12,746 nucleotides of DNA, taken from positions 1-12,746 of the forward strand of contig DAOVHI010000029.1 in the NCBI GenBank assembly GCA_030671985.1, given 5' to 3'. Of the stretch, positions 7,838-12,746 are shown piece after piece; the stretch's first letter is position 1; each line of letters starts with the position of its first letter. This stretch comes from JAHJDO01 sp030671985 [NCBI: bacterium] (GTDB lineage Bacteria > JAHJDO01). The notes under the pieces are model-generated. The model saw only the letters and a list, made by a program, of their open reading frames with translations. It made no database searches and was not told the DNA's origin. A program made the translations under genes and the position numbers.

Positions 7838-9046
7838 TTAATAGCGACTTGTTTTTTTCTTACCTATTTCTCCTGCCTTTGAGATTGCGAATTTTGTTGT
7901 TATCGGACCTATTATTTCAAAGAAAATTGTAGTGGCGGCAATTGTATTTATAACGAGAATTGAAAGATGGGCGCCCGTTTCTCCCAAACCACCAAATTCT
8001 TTTGTAGCCAGAATAGCAAGTCCTATTGCAACGCCTGCCTGAGGAAGCAGCCCAAGTCCTAGATATCTTCTGATAACTGGTTTTGCCTTTGCCGTTACAG
8101 CTCCCAAATATGCTCCTCCCATTTTTCCGACGGATCTGGAAAGAATATAAATTAATCCTACCAGTCCCATAGCAGGAAGAAGCTTTATCTGAAGATGAGC
8201 GCCTGCTATGACAAAAAAGACTATAAATATAGAGGTGGTAATGAGATTAACTGATTCATAAGCTCTACGGTTCGCGAACAGAAAAATATTTGTAAACACT
8301 ACTGCTAAACTCATATTTGCTAAGATAAGAGAAAGATTGAAGTGATTTGATAAACCGGTACATATTAAAATCCCCCCCAGAGATACAGCTAATATCTCTG
8401 TCTTTCTATGTAGCTTTCTTAAAAAATATCCAAAAATAATTCCCATTAATCCGCCTAAAAGAATTGAGCCCAATATTTCAATTACAGGACCCTTTATAAT
8501 TCCGACAAATGATACGGAATTCCCTGTCAAAAACATCTTCGCAAAAGCGGCAGCAAACGCATAGATCACAACAGCTACACCATCGTCTAAACCAACAATT
8601 GCGTATATTGTATTCGTTAGGTTTCCTTTTGATTTATATTCTTGTAAGACTGCAACGGTTCCCGCCGGAGCTGTAGCCGCTGCCAGAGCTCCAAATATCA
8701 GTGCAATATGAAACTGACGAGTTAAAAGATAGGTGCCCAGCGTTACAAGCAAAACTGCGCCAAGTGATTCTCCTAAAAGAATTGTTAAAATCCCTTTGCC
8801 TAATTTGCGTAATATGCCAATACGCATCTCACTACCAATTATAAAAGCGACAATTCCCAGAGCAAAATCACTAAAAATACTTATTCGATCTAGGACATTT
8901 AAACTAAAGATATTAAAGACAGAATTCCCTAATAGAAGTCCTGCAAGAAGATATCCCACTACCGAAGGAAGCTTGATCAGCCTGGCAAGCTTTCCTCCAA
9001 TAAAACCACAAATCAGAGCCAATCCTATAAAAAACAATATGTCCAT
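7838..9046 (-). CDS. CPA2-type cation:proton antiporter (Na+/H+ exchanger family), membrane domain only
   Basis: This 402-residue polytopic protein has about 12 predicted membrane helices and belongs to the monovalent cation:proton antiporter-2 (Kef/NapA-like) superfamily. Typical landmarks are the N-terminal GGKLARLIKLPSVVGYLLAGLLLG, seen here in two parts at residues about 18-40, then FALGIVAFIIGSEM, then AAATAPAGTVAVLQEYKSKG. Next comes an LDD motif with Asp154-Asp155, at the place of the acidic pair that binds the ion in CPA2 exchangers. The C-terminal half has GLLPQAGVAIGLAIL. It stops after the membrane domain with a short Lys-rich tail and has no RCK/TrkA-N domain, so regulation may come from partner proteins. 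It is preceded by an EIIA gene (6-nt gap) and followed by the PII-like gene (22-nt gap). The ion specificity (Na+ or K+) cannot be read from the sequence. Confidence 0.9.
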   Translation of the reverse strand: MDILFFIGLALICGFIGGKLARLIKLPSVVGYLLAGLLLGNSVFNIFSLNVLDRISIFSDFALGIVAFIIGSEMRIGILRKLGKGILTILLGESLGAVLLVTLGTYLLTRQFHIALIFGALAAATAPAGTVAVLQEYKSKGNLTNTIYAIVGLDDGVAVVIYAFAAAFAKMFLTGNSVSFVGIIKGPVIEILGSILLGGLMGIIFGYFLRKLHRKTEILAVSLGGILICTGLSNHFNLSLILANMSLAVVFTNIFLFANRRAYESVNLITTSIFIVFFVIAGAHLQIKLLPAMGLVGLIYILSRSVGKMGGAYLGAVTAKAKPVIRRYLGLGLLPQAGVAIGLAILATKEFGGLGETGAHLSILVINTIAATTIFFEIIGPITTKFAISKAGEIGKKKTSRY

Positions 9047-9052
9047 ACTAAA

Positions 9053-9508
9053 TCAGTTCTCAATTTCTCTTATGACATTCATTATCTCGCCTGCATTCTG
9101 CGCTTCCAAAAGCTGATGTCTGAAGGATTCTTTTTTTAATAGTCTGGTGAGGTACGCTAAAACCTGAAGATATTTGTTGATGTCCTTTTTCGGAGTACCC
9201 ATTAAAAAAACCAGTTTTGCAGGTTTGTTATCCGGTGAATTAAAATCAATGCCTTGTGATGACCTTCCAAACGCAATAATAATATTATCGACAGCATTTG
9301 TTCTTGCATGCGGGATTGCTATCTCATTGCCTATTCCCGTAGCGCCTAATTTCTCCCGCTCAAAAACATCCTTTAAAAACATATCAAAATCCGTAACATC
9401 TTCAGATTCCTTTAATAACTCGGCCAGTTCTCTTATTACGTCATCCTTTGTTATGTTTTCTAAGGTTAAACAAATCATTTTTTCTGAGATATGGTCTGAT
9501 ATTCTCAT
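9053..9508 (-). CDS. Stand-alone PTS EIIA domain protein (Fru/Mtl/Ntr type)
   Basis: This 151-residue protein is a complete EIIA domain of the fructose/mannitol/nitrogen family. The phosphorylatable histidine is His67 in the hallmark stretch IGNEIAIPHART; preceding REKLGATGIG and following LVFLMGTPKKD also match. In sugar PTS this domain takes phosphate from HPr and passes it to EIIB, but no EIIB or EIIC gene is in the window. Single-domain relatives (EIIA-Ntr) act as regulators; E. coli PtsN controls K+ transport through TrkA and KdpD. Being first in an operon with a cation antiporter suggests a comparable regulatory job, which is an inference. The start ATG 9508 has GGGAG 9 nt upstream. EI and HPr must come from elsewhere in the genome. 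Confidence 0.9.
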   Translation of the reverse strand: MRISDHISEKMICLTLENITKDDVIRELAELLKESEDVTDFDMFLKDVFEREKLGATGIGNEIAIPHARTNAVDNIIIAFGRSSQGIDFNSPDNKPAKLVFLMGTPKKDINKYLQVLAYLTRLLKKESFRHQLLEAQNAGEIMNVIREIEN

Positions 9509-9541
9509 ATTTAAGATCTCCCTCTTGATTTAAAAATTCCA

Positions 9542-9558
9542 TGTACCGGCTTGGTACA
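9542..9558. promoter_or_regulatory. Perfect 6-bp inverted repeat in the predicted EIIA operon leader
   Basis: TGTACC - GGCTT - GGTACA: two perfect 6-bp arms with a 5-nt spacer, lying between the predicted transcription start (about 9592) and the EIIA start codon (9508). It could be an operator or a small mRNA hairpin. It may equally be an accident within the transposase remnant. Confidence 0.35.
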
Positions 9559-9598
9559 CAAGCAACACCTTTTGTTCAAGATTTCCATTGCAATTGGT

Positions 9599-9627
9599 AA
9601 TATATTCCATAGGAGTTAAATAATCAA
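9599..9627 (-). promoter_or_regulatory. Putative sigma70 promoter of the EIIA-antiporter-PII-AEC operon
   Basis: On the minus strand TTGATT (9627-9622) is followed by exactly 17 nt and then TATATT (9604-9599). That is 4 of 6 and 5 of 6 matches to the sigma70 consensus with optimal spacing. Transcription would begin near 9592, leaving a leader of roughly 85 nt with an inverted repeat and a GGGAG Shine-Dalgarno. The promoter lies inside the transposase remnant. No better candidate was seen between 9509 and 9709. Confidence 0.5.
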
Positions 9628-9648
9628 GTGTTTGATGATGGTAAAAGA

Positions 9649-9698
9649 ATAGGGCTCACAAAATTCAGAGTGTCTCACCCGAAAGATATAAGCCCTAT
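9649..9698. repeat. 50-bp segment bounded by a perfect 8-bp inverted repeat
   Basis: ATAGGGCT at 9649-9656 and AGCCCTAT at 9691-9698 are perfect reverse complements around a 34-nt interior. The left arm coincides with the point where the transposase remnant loses homology. It also sits just downstream of the Cys-rich gene, so it could be a mobile-element end, a miniature element, or a long-loop transcription terminator. The loop is long for a classical Rho-independent terminator. Confidence 0.45.
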
Positions 9699-9709
9699 CA
9701 ATTAAAAAA

Positions 9710-10183
9710 CTATTTCTTCTTTTTTCGTTTAATCTTTCCTGTCATCTTTCTAGTCTTAGATGTCATCTTATTCATGAATGTTTCAGGTCCTTCACTAGCA
9801 AGTTCCTTCAGCAGTTTTCCTCTTCTGCCTAAGGATCCAGAGGTAGTTTCAACCTTTTTACATCCCTTTATTGCGTTCTCGCATTTGATTATACAAGCTT
9901 CAGCATCTGCTATTACAGCCTTATCTTCATCAATTTTAGCGATAGCTATCTTTTTTTTGCATTCTTTAATACATGTCTTAGCTTCATCCATAATGAGCTG
10001 AATCTCTGCCTTCATGCTGCCGCTCAAATCTTCCATAGATGTACCACAAGATGTTAGGCTTTTACAACAGTCAGCCAATACCTTATCCCCTTTAGCTTCC
10101 ATTTCCCCGGCAAAAACCACTGATGTAGATGCCATAAGAACAACGGCTAATAAACTCGCAAAAACGATACTTGTCAATTTCAT
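9710..10183 (-). CDS. Exported Cys-rich helical protein with Lys-rich tail, unknown function
   Basis: I do not recognise this 157-residue protein. Residues 1-25 are a clear Sec signal peptide: MKLT, a hydrophobic core (SIVFASLLAVVLM), and a likely cleavage after VFA. The mature part is predicted to be helical and carries eight cysteines, at 39, 40, 46, 71, 75, 97, 101 and 108, including two CxxxC pairs (TCIKEC and ACIIKC) spaced as on one helix face. The last 20 or so residues are strongly basic, ending KIKRKKKK. CxxxC-bearing helical bundles occur in metal-storage proteins such as Csp, but no homology is claimed; disulfides are an alternative. Start: ATG 10183 has GAGGGGG 8 nt upstream; GTG 10192 directly abuts that purine run and is unlikely. 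The gene is single, with its own strong promoter, divergent from the LOG gene. Confidence 0.8.
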   Translation of the reverse strand: MKLTSIVFASLLAVVLMASTSVVFAGEMEAKGDKVLADCCKSLTSCGTSMEDLSGSMKAEIQLIMDEAKTCIKECKKKIAIAKIDEDKAVIADAEACIIKCENAIKGCKKVETTSGSLGRRGKLLKELASEGPETFMNKMTSKTRKMTGKIKRKKKK

Positions 10184-10191
10184 ACATTTCA

Positions 10192-10198
10192 CCCCCTC
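10192..10198 (-). promoter_or_regulatory. Ribosome binding site of the Cys-rich exported protein
   Basis: GAGGGGG on the minus strand lies 8 nt from ATG 10183 but directly against GTG 10192. It selects the ATG and hence a standard signal peptide beginning MKLTS. Confidence 0.7.
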
Positions 10199-10229
10199 TC
10201 TTTAATGGCGTTCTTGTAATCCTTCGATA

Positions 10230-10258
10230 AGTATATGGTTCGTCAGATGCTTTGTCAA
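10230..10258 (-). promoter_or_regulatory. Near-consensus sigma70 promoter for the Cys-rich exported protein
   Basis: On the minus strand TTGACA (10258-10253, perfect -35) is followed by 17 nt and TATACT (10235-10230, 5 of 6 -10). The predicted start near 10223 leaves a leader of about 40 nt to ATG 10183. It is the best promoter match seen in the window and implies strong expression of the Cys-rich protein. Confidence 0.8.
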
Positions 10259-10265
10259 TAGAGCT

Positions 10266-10294
10266 TTGATTTTATTAGCGCAATGTGATACCTT
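10266..10294 (+). promoter_or_regulatory. Possible extended -10 promoter for the LOG-family gene
   Basis: TTGATT at 10266-10271, 17 nt, then TACCTT at 10289-10294 preceded by TGA (extended -10, TGN). The hexamers are individually poor, so this is tentative. It would start transcription just upstream of the LOG start codon at 10323, with the Cys-rich gene's promoter back to back with it. Confidence 0.3.
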
Positions 10295-10322
10295 AAAAAA
10301 AGAGGCAAAAAAGGCGATTATT

Positions 10323-10979
10323 ATGCATTTAGAAGATTTTAAATCTGATGATACATGGCGCGTTTTCAGGATAATGGCGGAGTTTATAGAGGGATTTGAG
10401 ATATTATCCAGAGCGGGTAAAGCCGTAAGCATTTTTGGTTCTTCAAGAACAAAATCCGGTGACAAATATTATAAAATGGCTGAAGAGCTGGCAGGAATGC
10501 TTGTGAAAGAAGGGTACGCTATTATTAGCGGCGGCGGGTCAGGTATAATGGAAGCTGCTAACAAAGGAGCATTTAATGCAGGCGGGGAATCAATAGGATT
10601 AAATATTGAAATACCTCGGGAACAAAAACCAAACAAGTTTATCAAAACTCTTCTTAACTTTAGGTATTTCTTTTGCAGAAAGGTAATGTTTGTTAAATAT
10701 GCTTCTGCATATGTTGTATTTCCCGGCGGTTATGGAACAATGGACGAGTTCTTTGAGGCAATTACGTTAATACAAACCAAAAGAATCAATTCTTTCCCTG
10801 TAATTTTGGTAGGAGCAGAATATTGGAAAGAGTTGGTTGGCTGGATTAACGTAGAACTTATTAACCGAAAGTATATTTCTAAAAAGGATAAGAATCTTTT
10901 CAGTGTTGCAGACACTTCTCAGGAAGCGATAGAGGTTATAAGAGATTTTTACAAAAAAAACACATACGCTCCCGTCTGA
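10323..10979 (+). CDS. LOG-family (TIGR00730) Rossmann-fold nucleotide-binding protein
   Basis: This 218-residue protein belongs to the LOG / former 'lysine decarboxylase' family, some members of which hydrolyse nucleoside 5'-monophosphates to free base and ribose 5-phosphate. Visible motifs are the first strand and loop VSIFGSSRT (residues 35-43), GGGSGIMEAANKGA (70-83), and the family signature PGGYGTMDEFFEAITLIQT (134-152), preceded by RKVMFVKYASAYVVF. The N-terminal helix DDTWRVFRIMAEFIEGFE matches the bacterial subgroup. ATG 10323 is preferred over TTG 10266: it has AAGGCG 7 nt upstream and gives the usual short N-terminus. The substrate is unknown, and the family is often misannotated as lysine decarboxylase. 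The 3' end overlaps uvrC and contains an A8 run at 10953-10960 that could permit frameshifting into it. Confidence 0.9.
   Translation: MHLEDFKSDDTWRVFRIMAEFIEGFEILSRAGKAVSIFGSSRTKSGDKYYKMAEELAGMLVKEGYAIISGGGSGIMEAANKGAFNAGGESIGLNIEIPREQKPNKFIKTLLNFRYFFCRKVMFVKYASAYVVFPGGYGTMDEFFEAITLIQTKRINSFPVILVGAEYWKELVGWINVELINRKYISKKDKNLFSVADTSQEAIEVIRDFYKKNTYAPV
10931..10935 (+). promoter_or_regulatory. Shine-Dalgarno-like AGAGG before the suspected ATT start of uvrC
   Basis: AGAGG within the LOG coding end lies 9 nt before ATT 10945, a normal spacing. It supports initiation at that unusual codon but is short and could occur by chance. Confidence 0.35.
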
Positions 10980-12570
10980 TTGCGGAGCTTATATTTTTAA
11001 AGATAAAAACGGGAAGGTCATATACGTAGGTAAAGCTGCCTCGCTCAAATCTCGTGTTGGATCATACTTTCAAGCATCCCCGGTTCGTTCAATAAAGAAT
11101 AAGTTATTAATCAAAGAGATCGCAGATATAGATTACATTGCAACAAAATCTTCTGTAGAAGCCCTAAATTTAGAAATGAACTTAATAAAAAAATACAAAC
11201 CAAAATTTAACATCAGGTTAAAAGATGACAAGAAATATCCTTACATAAAGATAAGTAAATACGAGGAGTTTCCAAGAATTTGTCTAACAAGGGACATTGC
11301 GGACAAAAAAGCAGTCTACTATGGGCCTTATACTGACGTTATAGGGCTAAAGAAAACCCTGCGTCTTATCAGAAACCTGTTTCCAATTAGAAATTGCAAT
11401 AAGAAATTGGACTCTCATAAATTAGAGCAGCCGTGTCTTAATTATCATATAAAACAATGCAGCGGTCCGTGTGCAGGCAAAATTACAAGAGAGCAATATC
11501 ATAGGCTGGTCAACAGTGTAGAAATGTTTTTGGAAGGCAGAATGAAAGAGGTTCTTCGTTCTCTAAAGAAACAGATGAAGTTGGCCGGAAAGAATCAGCA
11601 GTATGAATTGGCAGCAAAGCTCAGAGAAAAAGCAGAAAATATCGAAAAAATCACAGAGAAACAAAAAGTGAATTTAATTTCTACCAAAGATGAGGATTAC
11701 ATCGGAATAGCAAAAAGCGGCAAAAAAACTATTCACATATGTGTGCTTATGGTTAGAAAAGGAAAATTAATTGAGCAAGAGAGCTTCTTGCTGGAACCTA
11801 ATGATATATTTTCTGACACAGAGATACTGGAATCTTTTATCAAACAATTCTATTCTAAAACCAGTTTTATCCCTGTAGCAATAAATGTTCCTTTTGATAT
11901 TAAGGATAAGTGTATTATAGAGGATTGGTTGCAAGAGAAGATTGGACATAAAGTAGCCGTACATGTTCCAAAAAGAGGAACTAAATTTGAGCTTCTGAAT
12001 ATGGCTGGCAAGAACGCAAGATTAAAATTAGAATCAAGTTCCGCAGATAAAAATAAGCCTGACAACGTATTGAAGTCCCTGAAGAGTATCGTTAAAAGCC
12101 ACACTATTCCACACATAATTGAGGGGTTTGATGTGTCTAATGTAAGCGGCAAAGAAGCTGTGGGCGCGATGGTTAGTTTTAAAGAGGGTGAGCCGGATAA
12201 GAATAACTGGAGAAAGTTTAAGATAAAACAAACACGCGGTATAGATGATTATGCTATGATGCAGGAAATAGTTCGCAGAAGATATTCTCGTCTATTGCGG
12301 GAAGGCGGTCAAATGCCGGATTTAATTTTAATAGACGGCGGCAGAGGTCATTTATCATCAGCCTCAAATGAAATTGATAAATTAGGAATAGATAATGTTT
12401 GTATTATAGCTCTGGCAAAAGCGGAAGAGCATATTTTCGTAAGAGGTAAATCAAATCCCATAATTTTGTCAAGGAATTCAAAACCTCTGCAATTGTTACA
12501 ACGCATTCGCGACGAAGCCCATAGATTCGCACATAGTTATCATAAGAAGTTAAGAAACAAAATTCGTTAG
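10945..12570 (+). CDS. uvrC: Excinuclease ABC subunit C, non-canonical start, lacking the C-terminal HhH domain
   Basis: UvrC makes both incisions in nucleotide excision repair after UvrA/UvrB damage recognition. Numbering from ATT 10945 gives 541 residues. Domains: GIY-YIG nuclease ([19 protein letters not shown] at 25-31, Glu77 in [13 protein letters not shown]); four cysteines at 151, 164, 172 and 176 ([14 protein letters not shown]) that bind an Fe-S cluster in UvrC; the UVR/UvrB-binding segment at about 198-235; and the RNase H-like nuclease with Asp396 (FDVSN), Asp464 ([11 protein letters not shown]) and His526 (RDEAHRFA). No ATG, GTG or TTG exists in frame between the upstream stop (10939-10941) and ATG 11176. 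Starting at 11176 would delete the GIY-YIG domain. The protein ends at HKKLRNKIR, where the tandem HhH DNA-binding domain normally follows, so it is roughly 60 residues short. It overlaps LOG by 35 bp. Confidence 0.88.
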   Translation: MFTKKTHTLPSDCGAYIFKDKNGKVIYVGKAASLKSRVGSYFQASPVRSIKNKLLIKEIADIDYIATKSSVEALNLEMNLIKKYKPKFNIRLKDDKKYPYIKISKYEEFPRICLTRDIADKKAVYYGPYTDVIGLKKTLRLIRNLFPIRNCNKKLDSHKLEQPCLNYHIKQCSGPCAGKITREQYHRLVNSVEMFLEGRMKEVLRSLKKQMKLAGKNQQYELAAKLREKAENIEKITEKQKVNLISTKDEDYIGIAKSGKKTIHICVLMVRKGKLIEQESFLLEPNDIFSDTEILESFIKQFYSKTSFIPVAINVPFDIKDKCIIEDWLQEKIGHKVAVHVPKRGTKFELLNMAGKNARLKLESSSADKNKPDNVLKSLKSIVKSHTIPHIIEGFDVSNVSGKEAVGAMVSFKEGEPDKNNWRKFKIKQTRGIDDYAMMQEIVRRRYSRLLREGGQMPDLILIDGGRGHLSSASNEIDKLGIDNVCIIALAKAEEHIFVRGKSNPIILSRNSKPLQLLQRIRDEAHRFAHSYHKKLRNKIR

Positions 12571-12746
12571 TCTCCCGATTTTCTCAATAACTACTTCCAC
12601 TTTGTCGCCGCGTTTCATGGGACCTATTCCTGAAGGAGTGCCTGTGGCTATTATATCTCCCGGGAAAAGGGTCATGACTTTTGAGATAAAACTTACAAGT
12701 TTTTCAACATTAAAAATCAGGTTGCTTGTGTTGGATGATTGTTTTA
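12550..12746 (-). CDS. Fumarylacetoacetate hydrolase (FAH) family protein, C-terminal part (5' end outside window)
   Basis: A minus-strand frame is open from the window edge to TAA (12552-12550), giving 64 complete codons. The translation contains [40 protein letters not shown] and [18 protein letters not shown]. These are the characteristic C-terminal blocks of FAH-superfamily enzymes (COG0179: acylpyruvate hydrolases, 2-hydroxyhepta-2,4-diene-1,7-dioate isomerases, oxaloacetate tautomerase-like proteins). The metal-binding region lies outside the window, so the reaction cannot be specified. The C-terminus has normal family length. The last 21 bp overlap uvrC on the other strand in codon register, with no intergenic space or terminator between the two. 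Confidence 0.88.
   Translation of the reverse strand, partial: KQSSNTSNLIFNVEKLVSFISKVMTLFPGDIIATGTPSGIGPMKRGDKVEVVIEKIGRLTNFVS

Larger units (their letters stand above)
9530..9655 (-). pseudogene. Decayed 3' end of an rve-type (IS3/IS481-like) transposase
   Basis: On the minus strand a 41-codon open stretch ends at TAA (9532-9530) and contains FYHHQTLDYLTPMEYI. This closely resembles the end of the integrase-core transposases of IS3/IS481-type elements (consensus about RPHQALGYLTPMEYY). Immediately upstream an in-frame TGA (9658-9656) and an unrelated inverted repeat cut off the rest, so the catalytic domain is gone. No start codon belongs to it. It is a remnant, not a gene. It occupies most of the space between the EIIA operon and the Cys-rich gene and contains the likely promoter of the operon. 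Confidence 0.6.

Noticed and set aside
9509-9709. tRNA, riboswitch or CRISPR content in the largest non-coding gap
   Set aside because: No cloverleaf, conserved riboswitch core or regularly spaced repeats were seen. The gap is explained by the transposase remnant, a promoter and two inverted repeats.
10202-10465. 87-codon minus-strand open frame opposite the LOG gene
   Set aside because: It lies antisense to conserved LOG coding sequence, covers the Cys-rich gene's promoter, and shows no recognisable protein.
11176-11178. ATG 11176 as the real uvrC start
   Set aside because: The preceding 77 codons in the same frame encode an intact, well-conserved GIY-YIG domain, and this Met falls just after its catalytic Glu.
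11850-12152. 100-codon minus-strand open frame opposite uvrC
   Set aside because: It is a shadow of conserved UvrC coding sequence, with no ribosome binding site and no family resemblance.

Overview
The window is a gene-dense, moderately AT-rich bacterial segment with Shine-Dalgarno-led genes, several TTG or otherwise non-ATG starts, and tail-to-tail gene overlaps. It carries no rRNA or tRNA gene, no CRISPR array and no intact mobile element. The gene set (stand-alone PTS IIA protein, cation antiporter, an exported Cys-rich protein, and DUF1846 beside pur genes) fits a free-living bacterium, perhaps from an uncultivated Gram-negative lineage such as Omnitrophota or Elusimicrobiota. That placement is a low-confidence inference.

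Left block, 2-6527, + strand: an uninterrupted purine/histidine operon. It runs: 3' end of purF, a DUF1846 (UPF0371) protein, purS, purQ, purL, hisH, hisF. Most junctions overlap or are separated by a few bases. PurS, PurQ and PurL form the FGAM synthetase complex. HisH and HisF form imidazole glycerol phosphate synthase, whose by-product AICAR is itself a purine intermediate, so the co-transcription makes metabolic sense. The PurF fragment lacks two cysteines that bind the Fe-S cluster in Bacillus-type enzymes. hisH carries a short tandem heptamer array in a surface loop.

Middle block, 9508-6517, - strand: a four-gene transport/signalling operon. In transcription order it encodes a single-domain EIIA (Fru/Mtl/Ntr type), a CPA2-type cation:proton antiporter without an RCK domain, a PII-like small protein, and an AEC-family (auxin efflux carrier) transporter. 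It looks like a regulated ion or organic-anion transport module with two different signalling proteins. Its last gene overlaps hisF tail to tail by 11 bp.

The 200 bp upstream of that operon (9509-9709) hold a decayed 3' end of an rve-type transposase, a plausible sigma70 promoter inside it, a small inverted repeat in the predicted leader, and an 8-bp inverted repeat bounding 50 bp.

Right block: an exported, Cys-rich, Lys-tailed protein of unknown function (- strand) has a near-consensus promoter and is divergent from a LOG-family nucleotide-binding protein (+). The LOG gene overlaps uvrC. The uvrC reading frame has no ATG, GTG or TTG where its N-terminus should begin. It apparently starts at ATT 10945, or is joined to the LOG frame through an A8 run. 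It ends right after the nuclease domain, without the C-terminal HhH domain. At the right edge is the C-terminus of a fumarylacetoacetate-hydrolase-family enzyme (- strand), overlapping the end of uvrC by 21 bp.
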